The notes: a model not told the origin generated them from the sequence alone. 64,000 bases of DNA from Solidesulfovibrio sp. (GCF_029978005.1 NZ_JARKOZ010000044.1:62001-126000), one strand, 5' to 3'; positions 29,017 through 39,898 are shown, counted from the first letter of the stretch. Numbers and translations: made by a program.

Positions 29017-30501
29017 ATGTTTGCTGTTATAAAAGAATACCAGCATTACAAGCGGCTTATTTATCTCAAGAAGGGGATATTCTTACTGGTGGCGCTCCTG
29101 GCCATGACGACCGCCATTGCGGTAAGCTATCTCATTCCGAAAAAATACGAGGCGAAAACGACTATCTTTATACAACAAAACGTCTTGACTGATCTGGTGA
29201 AGGGCCTGGCTGTTTCGCCGTCCGTGCAGAACAAGATACAGACTTTGGCCGTGCGCCTGACCAGCCGAAACCTTCTTTTGCAGGTCATCAAGGACTTGGA
29301 TCAGGATATGCTGCTGCCGACCAGAAACGACCAGGAAGCGTACATCAAGGACCTGCAAAACCGCATCATGGTCAATCTCAATGAAAAGCAAGGCGTGGTC
29401 ATCATCAGTTTCTGGGACAGGTCCTCGTACTTCGCCAAGAATTTTATCAATACTTTGGCGTCACTGTACATCGAGCAAAATACTTCCATCAAACGCGAGG
29501 AATCAACGGAAGCCACAAAATTTCTGGCCGAACAAATCGAGGTATACAAGAAACGTTTGGCGGAAGCCGACGTCGTCATCAATAATTTCAAGAGCGAAAA
29601 CACCATTATCTTGACCAGCGACGAGGCCTATCTCCGTACCGACATCAGGGAGGCGGAGCAGAAGATCGTGGAGCTCAAAGCCCGCCAAACCCAGATTGAG
29701 GCCAAACAAAACCTGGCGCTCAACGCCAAGGCCCCGGTCTACCGATCCAACGTCAGCCAGAGGCAGGCCGAATTGAACCGGTTGCTGCACATCTATACCG
29801 AAAAGCATCCCAAGGTCATTCGGGCCAGGGCGGCTTTGCTGGTAAACCGCAGCAGTTCCGCGGGCAATGGAGCCGGGGCAGGCGCCCGGGATGGCGCACC
29901 CCCTTCGCGGCTTTTGCAGGCCGAGATCGACACCGTCAAATCCATGCTGGAGCGCCAAAACAAGATCATCGAGGGCAATATGGCCCTGCTTCGGGAACGG
30001 CCCCGCGTCATGGCCGCCCTCGATGACCTGATCGCCAAAAAGAATCAGGATGCCGCCCTCTACGGCCAGTTGGTGACCCGATACGGGCAATCTGAAATCT
30101 CGAAGGATATGGAGCTGAAAGACAAGTCTACCGTTTTTCGCATCATCGATCCGGCCGTGGCTCCCGAGGTTCCGGTCAGCCCCAACAGGCCGGTCATCAT
30201 TCTCATCGGAATTCTCCTGGGATTGGTCGCTGGAGTGGCCGCCGTGATATTGTCCGAGCGCTACGACCATTCGATCCGGTCCCTTCAGGAGCTCAGAACC
30301 TTGGGACTGCCTGTCTTTGCCGTGATTCCCCTCATGACCACCGCGGTGGAGGCCAAGCAGCAGGCCAAGCGCAACAGGCTCGTCCTGGCCATGGCTGGCG
30401 GTTATTTCGTCCTCGTTCTGGGCGTGTTGGCGGTGGAGAGTCTCAAGGCCATGGGCGTGACAGGCACTTGGCTGCAGAAAATCGGTCTCTATTCCCTTTA
30501 G
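29017..30501 (+). CDS. Polysaccharide chain-length determinant (Wzz-type, XrtA-associated)
   Basis: N-terminal TM, long coiled coil, C-terminal PEVPVSPNRPVIILIGILLGLVAGV with second TM. Confidence 0.9.
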   Translation: MFAVIKEYQHYKRLIYLKKGIFLLVALLAMTTAIAVSYLIPKKYEAKTTIFIQQNVLTDLVKGLAVSPSVQNKIQTLAVRLTSRNLLLQVIKDLDQDMLLPTRNDQEAYIKDLQNRIMVNLNEKQGVVIISFWDRSSYFAKNFINTLASLYIEQNTSIKREESTEATKFLAEQIEVYKKRLAEADVVINNFKSENTIILTSDEAYLRTDIREAEQKIVELKARQTQIEAKQNLALNAKAPVYRSNVSQRQAELNRLLHIYTEKHPKVIRARAALLVNRSSSAGNGAGAGARDGAPPSRLLQAEIDTVKSMLERQNKIIEGNMALLRERPRVMAALDDLIAKKNQDAALYGQLVTRYGQSEISKDMELKDKSTVFRIIDPAVAPEVPVSPNRPVIILIGILLGLVAGVAAVILSERYDHSIRSLQELRTLGLPVFAVIPLMTTAVEAKQQAKRNRLVLAMAGGYFVLVLGVLAVESLKAMGVTGTWLQKIGLYSL

Positions 30502-30526
30502 CAACCGAAAAAGGCGAACGTGCACC

Positions 30527-31351
30527 ATGAGCAGAATCGAAGACGCCCTGAGCAAAGCCACCCAACGGCAATCCGGAATTTCCCCGCCCGCGGCATGGTC
30601 CTCATTCAGACACGAAAACACGACCTTGCCGCCTCCGACGCCGGTCGAACCAGGCCGTCTTTCGGAGGAAAAACTGGTGGTGCTCAAAAATCCCGCCTCC
30701 CTGGAAGCGGAGGAGTTCCGGAAGTTGAAGGAATCCCTGGTCAAGGCGATCACGTCGCCGGGAACCTTCAATAACATCGTCTTGATCACCAGCGCCCACC
30801 ACGGCGAGGGCAAGTCGCTCATCACTGCCAATTTGGCCATCAGCCTGGCCCAGGAATACGACCATACCGTGATGGTCGTGGACGCCGACCTGCGCCTGCC
30901 GTCCTGCCATCGATACCTGGACGTCAAACCCGAGAAGGGGCTGGCGGACTGCCTGGCCGAAGGGCTGGACGTGGGCAGCGCGTTGGTCAAGACCGGCATC
31001 CCCAAACTGGTGCTGCTGCCCGCGGGGAAAAAGACCGTCAAAAATCCCCTGGAGTTGCTTTCCTCCAATTCGATGCGCCGGCTCATGACGGAAATGAAGC
31101 AGCGTTACCCCGACCGGATCCTGCTCGTCGACACGCCGCCTGTACTTCTTTTTGCCGAAACGCGCGCATTGTCGGATCTGGCCGATAGCGTGGTCCTGGT
31201 GGTCAGGGAAGGGGAATGTTCCCTTGAGGAGGTCCGGGAATGCATGACGTTGCTCAACAATAAGGTTTTGGGATTGGTCTACAACGCCACGAGTTACGCG
31301 CCGACGGCCGCATCTTACGCGGATTACGATTACTCCTCATGCCTGGAATGA
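30527..31351 (+). CDS. XrtA-associated tyrosine autokinase (CpsD/CapB-like)
   Basis: SRIEDALSKATQ; variant Walker A SAHHGEGKSLITANLAISLAQ; VMVVDADLRLPS; DRILLVDTPPVL; C-terminal Tyr-rich YAPTAASYADYDYSSC. Confidence 0.9.
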   Translation: MSRIEDALSKATQRQSGISPPAAWSSFRHENTTLPPPTPVEPGRLSEEKLVVLKNPASLEAEEFRKLKESLVKAITSPGTFNNIVLITSAHHGEGKSLITANLAISLAQEYDHTVMVVDADLRLPSCHRYLDVKPEKGLADCLAEGLDVGSALVKTGIPKLVLLPAGKKTVKNPLELLSSNSMRRLMTEMKQRYPDRILLVDTPPVLLFAETRALSDLADSVVLVVREGECSLEEVRECMTLLNNKVLGLVYNATSYAPTAASYADYDYSSCLE

Positions 31352-31369
31352 GGATAATAGGGGCAGCAA

Positions 31370-32704
31370 TTGTACAAGAGTTTCTTTAATTTCCGGCGAA
31401 AGCCTTTCGAGCTGTTGCCGAACCCTGACTTTCTTTACCCAAGCCGGTCCCACAAAAAGGTGCTGTCCTACCTTGACTACGGCATTCGGGAACATTCGGG
31501 GTTCATCCTGCTCACCGGCGAGGTCGGTACCGGCAAGACGACGCTTATCCGGGAGTTGATCAAGAAACATCTGCGCAATGTGCTTTTGGCCCGCGTCTTC
31601 CATACCAAGGTGGAGTCGCAACAGCTTCTGGCCATGATCAACGCGGATTTTGGCCTGGACATCGGCGATAAGGACAAGCCCGCCTTGTTGCGCGACCTGC
31701 AGGAGTTTCTCATCGAGCAGTATGCCAAACGCTGTCCGGTGGTGCTGATTATCGATGAGGCCCAGAACCTCTCGAAGAGTGTTCTGGAAGAAGTCCGGAT
31801 GCTTTCCAATCTGGAAACAGAGAACAGCAAGCTGTTGCACATCATCCTGGTCGGGCAGCCAGAGCTGCGGCGGGTGCTGTCGGATCCGGACCTGCTGCAA
31901 CTGCGCCAGCGCATACAGATCATCTGCAACATCGAGCCTCTGGCCGAGGGGGAGATCGAGCATTATATCCGCTACCGTCTGGAGGCCGCGGGAAATCGGG
32001 ACGCCCTCCGGATCGCCGCGGAATGCTTTCCCATCATCCACTCCTACACTCGGGGAATTCCACGGCTCATCAATATATTGTGCGATTATGTCCTGCTTGA
32101 CGCCTTCGCCAACGAGACCCACGAGGTCGGGCCGGGCATGATCCATGAAATCGCCCAGGACCTGAATTTCAACGAGCAGTATTGGCAAAGCACCGCCCGA
32201 GGCGTCCCCGAAGAGCAGGACAAGGGAGATGGCGCCGTGGACGCACGGTTCAATCAACTCTCCCGGCAGGGGATATTGCTGAAAATCGATCGCCGATTGC
32301 AACGCCTCGAGTCGCGCCAGGTCAGCCAGCTTCAGACCCTCAATGGGGAACTGCGCCGGATTTTCGAAACCCTGAACCAGCGGGTGGATGCCATTTGCCA
32401 ATGCATGGCGGGAGGGGGCAACGGTTCGGCCAGTGCAGTATCGAACAGAGCGACGGATTCGAGGCTTGCCTTTCCCAATCCCGGAAGAGAGAAAATGGCG
32501 TCCCTGCCTGTCGATTCAAAAATAATGCAAGCGCCGCCGCAGCCTCTCGTAACGGACTCGGAAAAAAGGGCATTGCTGACATGCGATCCAAATGTAATTG
32601 ATTTAACAGAGGAAGTCCTGGAGGATGGTTCCATTTCTTCCGTTTTGGAGCACAAAGAAAAAAGCAGATCATGGTTTAAAAGATTGCTGTTAGGAAATCC
32701 ATGA
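31370..32704 (+). CDS. XrtA-associated ATPase (ExeA/GspA-like)
   Basis: TTG start, YKSFFNFRRKPFELLPNPDFLYPSRSHKKVLSYLDYGI; TGEVGTGKTTLIREL; VVLIIDEAQNLS. Confidence 0.9.
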   Translation: MYKSFFNFRRKPFELLPNPDFLYPSRSHKKVLSYLDYGIREHSGFILLTGEVGTGKTTLIRELIKKHLRNVLLARVFHTKVESQQLLAMINADFGLDIGDKDKPALLRDLQEFLIEQYAKRCPVVLIIDEAQNLSKSVLEEVRMLSNLETENSKLLHIILVGQPELRRVLSDPDLLQLRQRIQIICNIEPLAEGEIEHYIRYRLEAAGNRDALRIAAECFPIIHSYTRGIPRLINILCDYVLLDAFANETHEVGPGMIHEIAQDLNFNEQYWQSTARGVPEEQDKGDGAVDARFNQLSRQGILLKIDRRLQRLESRQVSQLQTLNGELRRIFETLNQRVDAICQCMAGGGNGSASAVSNRATDSRLAFPNPGREKMASLPVDSKIMQAPPQPLVTDSEKRALLTCDPNVIDLTEEVLEDGSISSVLEHKEKSRSWFKRLLLGNP

Positions 32705-32781
32705 AACTTGATAATACCGAGGATGCAGTTTATAAACCCGCTGCAAGTTGAGTGATTACCTTAACCGGCAGGTACGGGCCC

Positions 32782-34002
32782 ATGCAAAAATACTGTTTCC
32801 TCATCGGCTTAGTCGTTTTTATCTTTGGGGCATCGCCTTCTGCGCGGGCCGAGCTGAATTATAAGGGTACCATTGCCGTGGGCCAGGAATATAACGACAA
32901 CGTCAATGAGACATCGCATCCAAGGTCGGACTTTGTCTCGCTGCTCAGTCCGGCCATTCAGGCGGAATATTCCGCCAGTCGGTTCCTGGCTTCCGTTGAC
33001 TACCAAGGTGAACTTCGCATCTATGACAATGGGCAGCGGCAGAATGAAATGATCAACAATCTTGAGGCTAAACTGAATCTGCAACTCATAAAGGATCTGT
33101 TGGCCGTCGAGGCCACGGACAGCAATCACATGGTCTTCACCAATGCTGCCCAAGGCCAGACCAGGGCGGCCGACTCCACAGCCGATCAGACCAATCAGAA
33201 TATTTCCACGTTCGCCGCTATATTGACCCCCCGCATTACGGACCGCACCCAGGCGAGGCTTGGCGTCATGGCAAAGGAAGATCTCTATTCCGGGGGCAGC
33301 GACACGGTGAACAAAAACATCAATGCGGCGTTCGCGGATCTTCTGCACGAGATGACAGACCGGTTGGAGGTCGGGGTCAGCGTGCGGGGCGAACGGCAGT
33401 TCACGGAACAGCGCAATCTCAACCGCTATATCGCTTCTGTGGTCGGAAGATATACGTACAAGCAGGATTGCTTTGTTTACGGCCGCATTGGCGCCGTGGA
33501 GACAATCCCTGACGACGCTTCGGTCAACCTTATGCCCACCTGGTCAGCCGGCCTGACCCACTCCTTTGGGAGGACAGCCGTCATTCTGGAAAGTCAGGGC
33601 GATTACGTGGACAATCCCACCTCGGTCTACGATTCGTTCCGGGCTCTGTATACGGCCACAGTCACCCATGCGTTCGACCGGGCCAAGGTTACGGCCAATG
33701 CGGGCTATTCCGACTTTTCCGGGCCTGATACGCAGCATTCCAATGACTTCACCCTGTCGGCTCAACTTGAATACGAACTCACCGCGCGTTTGGCGGCCCT
33801 CGTTTCCGCAAGCCGTGTGGACACGATCACGAGCAACAACAGCGTCCAGAGGGTCTATGGCACGGCCGAAGTGCGCTACGAGTTGCCGAAGGAATTCGAA
33901 CTCAAGGGCTATTACCGGCTTAAGCTGAACGATTCCTATAATTCCGATAGCTCGACCTATCACGTCAATATCGTGGGCCTAGCCCTCACAAAAAGATTCT
34001 GA
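32782..34002 (+). CDS. PEP-CTERM system-associated outer-membrane beta-barrel protein
   Basis: Signal peptide MQKYCFLIGLVVFIFGASPSARA; alternating beta strands, terminal aromatic (LTKRF*). Confidence 0.85.
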   Translation: MQKYCFLIGLVVFIFGASPSARAELNYKGTIAVGQEYNDNVNETSHPRSDFVSLLSPAIQAEYSASRFLASVDYQGELRIYDNGQRQNEMINNLEAKLNLQLIKDLLAVEATDSNHMVFTNAAQGQTRAADSTADQTNQNISTFAAILTPRITDRTQARLGVMAKEDLYSGGSDTVNKNINAAFADLLHEMTDRLEVGVSVRGERQFTEQRNLNRYIASVVGRYTYKQDCFVYGRIGAVETIPDDASVNLMPTWSAGLTHSFGRTAVILESQGDYVDNPTSVYDSFRALYTATVTHAFDRAKVTANAGYSDFSGPDTQHSNDFTLSAQLEYELTARLAALVSASRVDTITSNNSVQRVYGTAEVRYELPKEFELKGYYRLKLNDSYNSDSSTYHVNIVGLALTKRF

Positions 34003-34009
34003 GGCGAGC

Positions 34010-34918
34010 ATGTCTGATCCTCCCAGCAATGCCCTGACGGTTGATGTGGAGGATTATTATCATGTCAGCGCCTTCGAATCCGTCATCGCGCCCGGGACCT
34101 GGGACGGACTCGAATCCCGGGTCGAAGCCAACACCCGGCGCGCGCTGGATTTGCTGGCTGCGTATAAGCTTGCCGCAACCTTTTTCGTGCTCGGCTGGGT
34201 GGCCAAGCGCCACCCCGATCTGGTGCGGGCCGTCCAGGCCGCCGGCCATGAGATCGCCTGCCACGGTTTTCAACACCGACGCATCCTCTTCCAAACGCCA
34301 GAAGCCTTCCGCCGGGACGTTGCGTCGGCCAAGGCCCTGCTGGAGGATATCACCGGCCAGCCGATCCGGGGATACCGCGCCCCGAGCTACTCCATCACGC
34401 CGGCGACCGCATGGGCCCTGGATATCCTGATAGAGGAGGGGTTCGCGTATGATTCCAGCGTGTTCCCTGTCGTGCACGACCTGTACGGGTTTCCCGGAGC
34501 CCCGCCGTATCCCCACTGCATAGCGCGCCCTTGCGGCAAGATCCTCGAGTTTCCTCCGACGACGTTGCGCCTGAACTTCCTGGTCCGTTCCCTGGCCCTG
34601 CCCATCGCGGGGGGAGGATATCTCCGGCTTTTCCCCGGTTGGTTCACCCGATGGGGGCTCGCCCGGTTGGCTCGCGACGAAGGCCGGCCGTGCGCCGTGT
34701 ATTTCCATCCCTGGGAAATCGATCCTGGTCAGCCCCGTATAAAGGCCGGCTGGAAGTCCCGGTTCCGGCACTACTACAACCTGGAGAAGATGGAACGTCG
34801 CTTACGCGACTTGTTTGAAAACATGGCGTTCGCACCGATGGGCATGGTCTTGGCGGCGTTGGAGCCGCTCCCTGTCTTTTCCCTGGAACGCCCGCTTCCC
34901 GCAAGCCGCCTTTCCTAA
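34010..34918 (+). CDS. XrtA system polysaccharide deacetylase
   Basis: ALTVDVEDYYHVSAFE; HEIACHGFQHRRI; IRGYRAPSYSIT; FHPWEIDPGQP. Confidence 0.93.
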   Translation: MSDPPSNALTVDVEDYYHVSAFESVIAPGTWDGLESRVEANTRRALDLLAAYKLAATFFVLGWVAKRHPDLVRAVQAAGHEIACHGFQHRRILFQTPEAFRRDVASAKALLEDITGQPIRGYRAPSYSITPATAWALDILIEEGFAYDSSVFPVVHDLYGFPGAPPYPHCIARPCGKILEFPPTTLRLNFLVRSLALPIAGGGYLRLFPGWFTRWGLARLARDEGRPCAVYFHPWEIDPGQPRIKAGWKSRFRHYYNLEKMERRLRDLFENMAFAPMGMVLAALEPLPVFSLERPLPASRLS

Positions 34919-34962
34919 ACATCCCACCCGCTCGCCAAACCACGAGCCAGCAGGATCGCATC

Positions 34963-36366
34963 ATGGGCATCAATTCCCTTTTGGGGCTTTTCGGATCGAT
35001 GACATTTAGCCAGCCGTGGGTGATGACCGTATTTTTCTTGCTCTTTTACATCGCCCTGGGGTGTCTGGCCATTGTGCGTCCGGTCGCCGCCATGGTCATG
35101 TATTTCGGCACTTCCATCATGAACCCCCAGGCGAGCTATCCCATCTTCATGGGCATTCCCCTGGCCAAGATCACGGCCGGGATGGGGCTGGCCGTTTGCC
35201 TGCTCAACGTGCGCAGGCTCAACTTCCGTTTCCCGCTGACCATGATGACCATGGCCGCCTTTTTGGTCATGGCCTGTGTGAGCGCCCTGGCGGCCGTGCA
35301 GCCGGAGTTGGCGGAAAAGCGCCTTGATGAATTCCTCAAGGTGGGGCTGCTGACGATGCTGACGGTCTGGGCCATGGCGGATCGAAAGGACTACAGCTTC
35401 TTTTTCTGGGGAATAGTGGCCTGCTTGTCCTACGATATCCTCAAAAGCCTTGTGGAAACCCAAACGCGACAGGCCTGGGTCGGCATCCAGGGCGTCGCCG
35501 GCTGGATCAATGACTCCAACGACTGGGCCTTGGCCTTGGCCATGGGGCTGCCGCTGTTCTACGTCGCGCTGGCCCTTCACTGGCACCGGGGGTGGAAGGC
35601 GCGCATCCTCTTCGGGCTGGCGGCAATCGGCGGGCTTTTGACCCTGACCCTCACCTATTCGCGGGGGGGCTTCCTGGCTGCCGCCATGTCCGGACTGGTT
35701 TTTTTGCTCCTTGACCGCAAGCCGTGGCGGGCCGTCTGGGTCGGCTGCTTGATGGTGCTCGTGGTCTCTTTTTATATGCCCGGCTCTTATGTGGACAGGG
35801 TGGAGAGCATTTTCGGGCTCGGACAACAGGCCGAGTCGGCCTGGGAGAGGCCGTCGGACGATCCCGAGGAATACAACGGTACGGAAAGGGTGTATTACTG
35901 GAGGATTGCTTATGAGGTCATGCGGGAGAATCCTCTCAAAGGGGTGGGATGGGGTAATTTTGTGAAGGAATACGAACGACGCCTCAACACGACGGAAGGA
36001 TTTGTGGCTCACAGCACCTGGTTTCAAGTGGGGGCCGAAGCTGGAGAGATAACGCTTTTCCTCTATGCCATGATGATCGTGTTGACGCTTGTCGCGACGT
36101 TTCGGGCCTATCTGCGGGCCAGGCGGGCCGGGGATGCCTGGGCGCAATTGCATTGCCGCGGAGTCATCGCAGGGATAATCGCTTTCTGCGTCGGCGGCTC
36201 CTTCCTGAGTCGGGAAAATTCCGAGCTTCTTTTCGTCTACATCGCCATGGCGGCCGTGCTGTCCGGCCTTGTTCCGCGCGCGCTGCCCTCGCCGGCAAGC
36301 AGGGCCGCCGACTTGACGGCAGGGGCGGCTGTCCGTGGCGTGACTGGCGCGGTGCGCCAAGCCTAG
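34963..36366 (+). CDS. O-antigen ligase/polymerase family protein (exosortase-associated)
   Basis: Multi-TM; large periplasmic loop with ERVYYWRIAYEVMRENPLKGVGWGNF. Confidence 0.88.
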   Translation: MGINSLLGLFGSMTFSQPWVMTVFFLLFYIALGCLAIVRPVAAMVMYFGTSIMNPQASYPIFMGIPLAKITAGMGLAVCLLNVRRLNFRFPLTMMTMAAFLVMACVSALAAVQPELAEKRLDEFLKVGLLTMLTVWAMADRKDYSFFFWGIVACLSYDILKSLVETQTRQAWVGIQGVAGWINDSNDWALALAMGLPLFYVALALHWHRGWKARILFGLAAIGGLLTLTLTYSRGGFLAAAMSGLVFLLLDRKPWRAVWVGCLMVLVVSFYMPGSYVDRVESIFGLGQQAESAWERPSDDPEEYNGTERVYYWRIAYEVMRENPLKGVGWGNFVKEYERRLNTTEGFVAHSTWFQVGAEAGEITLFLYAMMIVLTLVATFRAYLRARRAGDAWAQLHCRGVIAGIIAFCVGGSFLSRENSELLFVYIAMAAVLSGLVPRALPSPASRAADLTAGAAVRGVTGAVRQA

Positions 36367-36498
36367 TTTCCCGTCGATACAGGGATATTTTATAAAGATG
36401 CAACCCGAAGGGCTGGCAGGCGGGTAGAGGACATTCCCCGGCCGGCGTTTCCGGTCCTGGGCGGTCCATGGCTGCAGCCTGGCCAGGGGGCCACTCCC

Positions 36499-37722
36499 AT
36501 GCAGGTTCTGGTTTACACGTCGCTGTATCCCAATGCGGCGAACGCCGTTCACGGCATATTCGTCGCCCGACTGGTGCTCGCCCTGACCCGGCTGGTCCAG
36601 GTGCGGCTGGTGGTCCCGGAAAACGGCTACCACTGGCTGGCGTCCGTTCCCCGCCGCTGCGGCCAGCCCCAGGAGGGGATCGTCGAGACGGATCGCTGTC
36701 GTTTCTGGACCATCCCCAGGCTGCTCAAATCCCTGGACAGCCGTTTCATGGCCTGGTGGAGCGGCAAATGCTTCCGCCGGGCCCTGGCGTTCGAGCCCGA
36801 CCTCATCCACGCCCACTACGCCTATCCGGACGGCGCCGCGGCAGCCAGCCTGGCCGCCCGGTCCGGGCTTCCCTTGGTGGTCACCTGCCACGGTTCGGAC
36901 ATCAATGTCCTGGCCCGGCATCCGGCGCGAAGGCGCATCATCGCAAAGACCCTGCGTCAGGCTGCGGCCGTGGTGGCGGTCTCGCAGGACTTGGCCGGAA
37001 AAATCGCCCGCCTCGGCGTAGACCCCGGACGCATCCTCCATATTCCCAATGGGGTGGATTGCGACAGGTTCCCCTTGGCGGACAAGGGGCAAGCGCGTCG
37101 GGACCTGCACCTGGAAGCAGGGGTTCCCCTGGTCGCAGCCGCGGGACGCCTGGAGCCGGTCAAGGGATACGACCGCCTGTTGCGCGCCCTGGTCCTGCTC
37201 CCGGACGTGCATCTTGCGCTGGTCGGAGACGGCAGCCAGGGGCCGGCCCTCCAGCGCCTGGCCCGGGAGCTTGGCCTTGCCCGGCGCGTGCGCTTTGCCG
37301 GCCGGGTGTCCCACGACGCGCTGGCTGCCTATTACCAGGCCGCCGATGCGCTGGCCATTTCCAGCCACAGCGAAGGCTGGCCCACGGTGATCCATGAGGC
37401 CCTGGCCTGCGGGACGCCCGTGGTGGCCCCGGCCTTGGGCGGCATTGCCGAGGCCCTGGCCGATCCCCGCGCCGGGGTGCTGCTTGACTCGGCCGAGCCC
37501 GAGCCGCTGGCCGCGGGCATCCGGCGCGTCCTGGCCTTAACCGTTGATCCTTGCGCACTGCGCCAAATCGCGGCCGCGCACGATTGGTCGCGCATCGCCG
37601 CGCGGTATGCGGCGCTTTATGCGTGCGTGTTGCGGCACACCCCGAACTTCCCGCAGGAGGTCTCCCATGAGTTTCTTCCGAAAAATGCTGCTCGCGGCCC
37701 TGCTGCCGCTTCTGCTCCTTGA
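36499..37722 (+). CDS. Glycosyltransferase family 4
   Basis: LVVTCHGSDINVL; RILHIPNGVDCDRF; SSHSEGWPTVIHEALACGTPVVAPALGGI. Confidence 0.92.
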   Translation: MQVLVYTSLYPNAANAVHGIFVARLVLALTRLVQVRLVVPENGYHWLASVPRRCGQPQEGIVETDRCRFWTIPRLLKSLDSRFMAWWSGKCFRRALAFEPDLIHAHYAYPDGAAAASLAARSGLPLVVTCHGSDINVLARHPARRRIIAKTLRQAAAVVAVSQDLAGKIARLGVDPGRILHIPNGVDCDRFPLADKGQARRDLHLEAGVPLVAAAGRLEPVKGYDRLLRALVLLPDVHLALVGDGSQGPALQRLARELGLARRVRFAGRVSHDALAAYYQAADALAISSHSEGWPTVIHEALACGTPVVAPALGGIAEALADPRAGVLLDSAEPEPLAAGIRRVLALTVDPCALRQIAAAHDWSRIAARYAALYACVLRHTPNFPQEVSHEFLPKNAARGPAAASAP

Positions 37723-38701
37723 AGCGTCTTCCGTCCTTGCCGGCCAGGAAGTCCAGGTGCGGCCAGGCGACGATCCGGACACGCTCAGCAATCGGCTCCG
37801 TTCCCTGGCCCCCGGAAGCGTCGTGCGGCTCATGCCGGGGACATACGGCAAAAGCCTGCGCATATCCGAGCTTCGGGGCACGCCCCAAGCCCCCATCCGC
37901 ATTGCCGCCGCACCGGGCGCCTCCTTGGAGGGGCGGGGAGATCAGGGAGCCAAAAGCTTTGCTCACGGTTCCGGCATCCTGTTGGAAAAATCCAGCCACG
38001 TGGTCATCGAGGGCCTGACCATCTCCGGGTTCCAACGCGGCGTCACCGTGGGGAACTGCCAGTCGGTGACCCTTAAGGGCAACACCATCCGCGACGTGGA
38101 CAGTTACGGGATCATGTCCTACCGCAGCGACGGCACGGCCATCGTCGAGAACCGCATCGAGCGCTGCCATTCCGAGCACGGCATCTATGTCAGCGACGTG
38201 GCGGCGAACATCGTGATCGCCAAAAACATCATCCGCGACACCCACGTCAACGGCATCCACATCAACGGCGCGGTGGCCGGGCCGGTCATCACCGACAACC
38301 AGCTCGAACGCACCGGCTCCTTCCCCACCAAGGAAGGCGGCGCCGGCCTCACCCTCGTCGGCGGGACCACGGCGCCGATGGTCGCGCGCAACCACTTCAA
38401 GAACATCTACGGCCAGGGCATCACCCTCGACGCCCCCAATGCCGTGATCGAGGCCAACACCTTCGAGTCATGCGCCTGGAGCGGCGTCCTCGGCCTGGCC
38501 CATGGCACGGGCCTGCGCTTGTCGGGCAACGATTTCCGCAACGCCGCCGTGATCCCGCTCCAGTTCAGTCCGGCCGTCATCGCCTCGATGACCGCCGCCG
38601 GCGACCGTTATTCCAGCACCTTTCCCGTGTGCGAATCCCCCGACAACAAGCGGACCTATTCCCTCAAGGAATGGCAGGCGTTGGGCAAAGATGTCCAGTG
38701 A
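37667..38701 (+). CDS. Secreted right-handed parallel beta-helix protein (lyase/epimerase-like)
   Basis: Signal peptide MSFFRKMLLAALLPLLLLEASSVLA; repeated NTIRDVDSYGI/NIIRDTHVNGIHI/NHFKNIYGQGITL rungs. Confidence 0.85.
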   Translation: MSFFRKMLLAALLPLLLLEASSVLAGQEVQVRPGDDPDTLSNRLRSLAPGSVVRLMPGTYGKSLRISELRGTPQAPIRIAAAPGASLEGRGDQGAKSFAHGSGILLEKSSHVVIEGLTISGFQRGVTVGNCQSVTLKGNTIRDVDSYGIMSYRSDGTAIVENRIERCHSEHGIYVSDVAANIVIAKNIIRDTHVNGIHINGAVAGPVITDNQLERTGSFPTKEGGAGLTLVGGTTAPMVARNHFKNIYGQGITLDAPNAVIEANTFESCAWSGVLGLAHGTGLRLSGNDFRNAAVIPLQFSPAVIASMTAAGDRYSSTFPVCESPDNKRTYSLKEWQALGKDVQ

Positions 38702-39875
38702 ACCGCAACGGCCCGTCGTGGTCTATCACCACCGCACCCAAGGCGTGGACGCCCAGGGCATCCACGTCCACGAGATGTGCCGGGCGTTCGAAACGCTGGG
38801 CTACACGGTGGCCAAGGTGGCGCTGCACGCCCGGGAACAGGTGGGGCGGGATTCCCGTCCGGGCCTGGTCAGCCGTCTTGTCGCCCGCCTGCCGCCCGCG
38901 GCCTACGAGTTGCTGGAACTGGGGTACAACCTCGTCGGCGTGCCCCGGCTCTACCGGGCCGTCCGACGGCATCGCCCCGCGTTCGTTTACGAGCGGTACT
39001 CGCTCTACAACCTGAGCGGAATCGTGGTGTCCAAACTGACGGGCGTCCCCCTGGTCCTCGAGGTGAACTCCCCCCTGGCCAGGGAAAAGGCGCTGCACGG
39101 AGGTTTGGCCTTCCGACGCCTGGCCCAGGCGATGGAGACGTATATCGTCAACCACGCCACCCGGACCATCGCCGTCACCGGCGTGCTGCGGGGCATGCTG
39201 GTGGAGAGGGGGGCCGAGGCGGCCCGGATCGCGGTCATGCACAACGGGGTCAATCCCGGCGACTTCGACGACCCGGCAAAGCCCGCAGGCCAGGCCGCAT
39301 TCCCCGTCAGGCTGGGGTTTGTCGGCTGGTTCCGGCCGTGGCACGGGCTGCTGGAAATGGTCGCCGCCCTCCATGAACACGGTCTGTTCCGGGAGGGGGT
39401 CGCTTTGCTGCTGGTCGGGGACGGGCCGATCAGGCCGGATCTGGAACGGATGATTCGCCGATGCCGCCTTGAGGACCGCGTGACCATCACCGGACCCACG
39501 GACCGCCGGGTCCTGCCCGGCCTTCTGGAGGGGGTGGATATCGCGATTCAGCCGGCGGCTACGGCATACGCCTCTCCCATGAAGCTTTTCGAGTATCTGG
39601 CTGCGGGCAAGGCCGTGGTGGCCCCGGATCAGGACAACATTCGCGAGGTGGTGCGCCACGGAAAAGATGCCCTGCTTTTCGCTCCCGGCGATTGGGACGA
39701 CTTCGCCGGACAGGTCCGCTCCCTCGTGCGCGATCCGGCCTTACGCCAGCGATTGGGCCAGGCCGCCCGCCGGTCCATGGTCGAAAACCGGCGGACGTGG
39801 ACGGACAACGCGGCCCGGGTCGTGGCTTTGCTCGGCAAGCCGTTCCCGAGCCGCGGGCGGCCACCCCGACCATAA
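38691..39875 (+). CDS. Glycosyltransferase family 4
   Basis: VVVYHHRTQGVDAQGIHVHEMCRAFETLGY; IAVMHNGVNPGDF; PMKLFEYLAAGKAVVAPDQDNIREVV. Confidence 0.92.
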   Translation: MSSEPQRPVVVYHHRTQGVDAQGIHVHEMCRAFETLGYTVAKVALHAREQVGRDSRPGLVSRLVARLPPAAYELLELGYNLVGVPRLYRAVRRHRPAFVYERYSLYNLSGIVVSKLTGVPLVLEVNSPLAREKALHGGLAFRRLAQAMETYIVNHATRTIAVTGVLRGMLVERGAEAARIAVMHNGVNPGDFDDPAKPAGQAAFPVRLGFVGWFRPWHGLLEMVAALHEHGLFREGVALLLVGDGPIRPDLERMIRRCRLEDRVTITGPTDRRVLPGLLEGVDIAIQPAATAYASPMKLFEYLAAGKAVVAPDQDNIREVVRHGKDALLFAPGDWDDFAGQVRSLVRDPALRQRLGQAARRSMVENRRTWTDNAARVVALLGKPFPSRGRPPRP

Positions 39876-39898
39876 GGGGCAAAGACGCAGCCGTCGTT

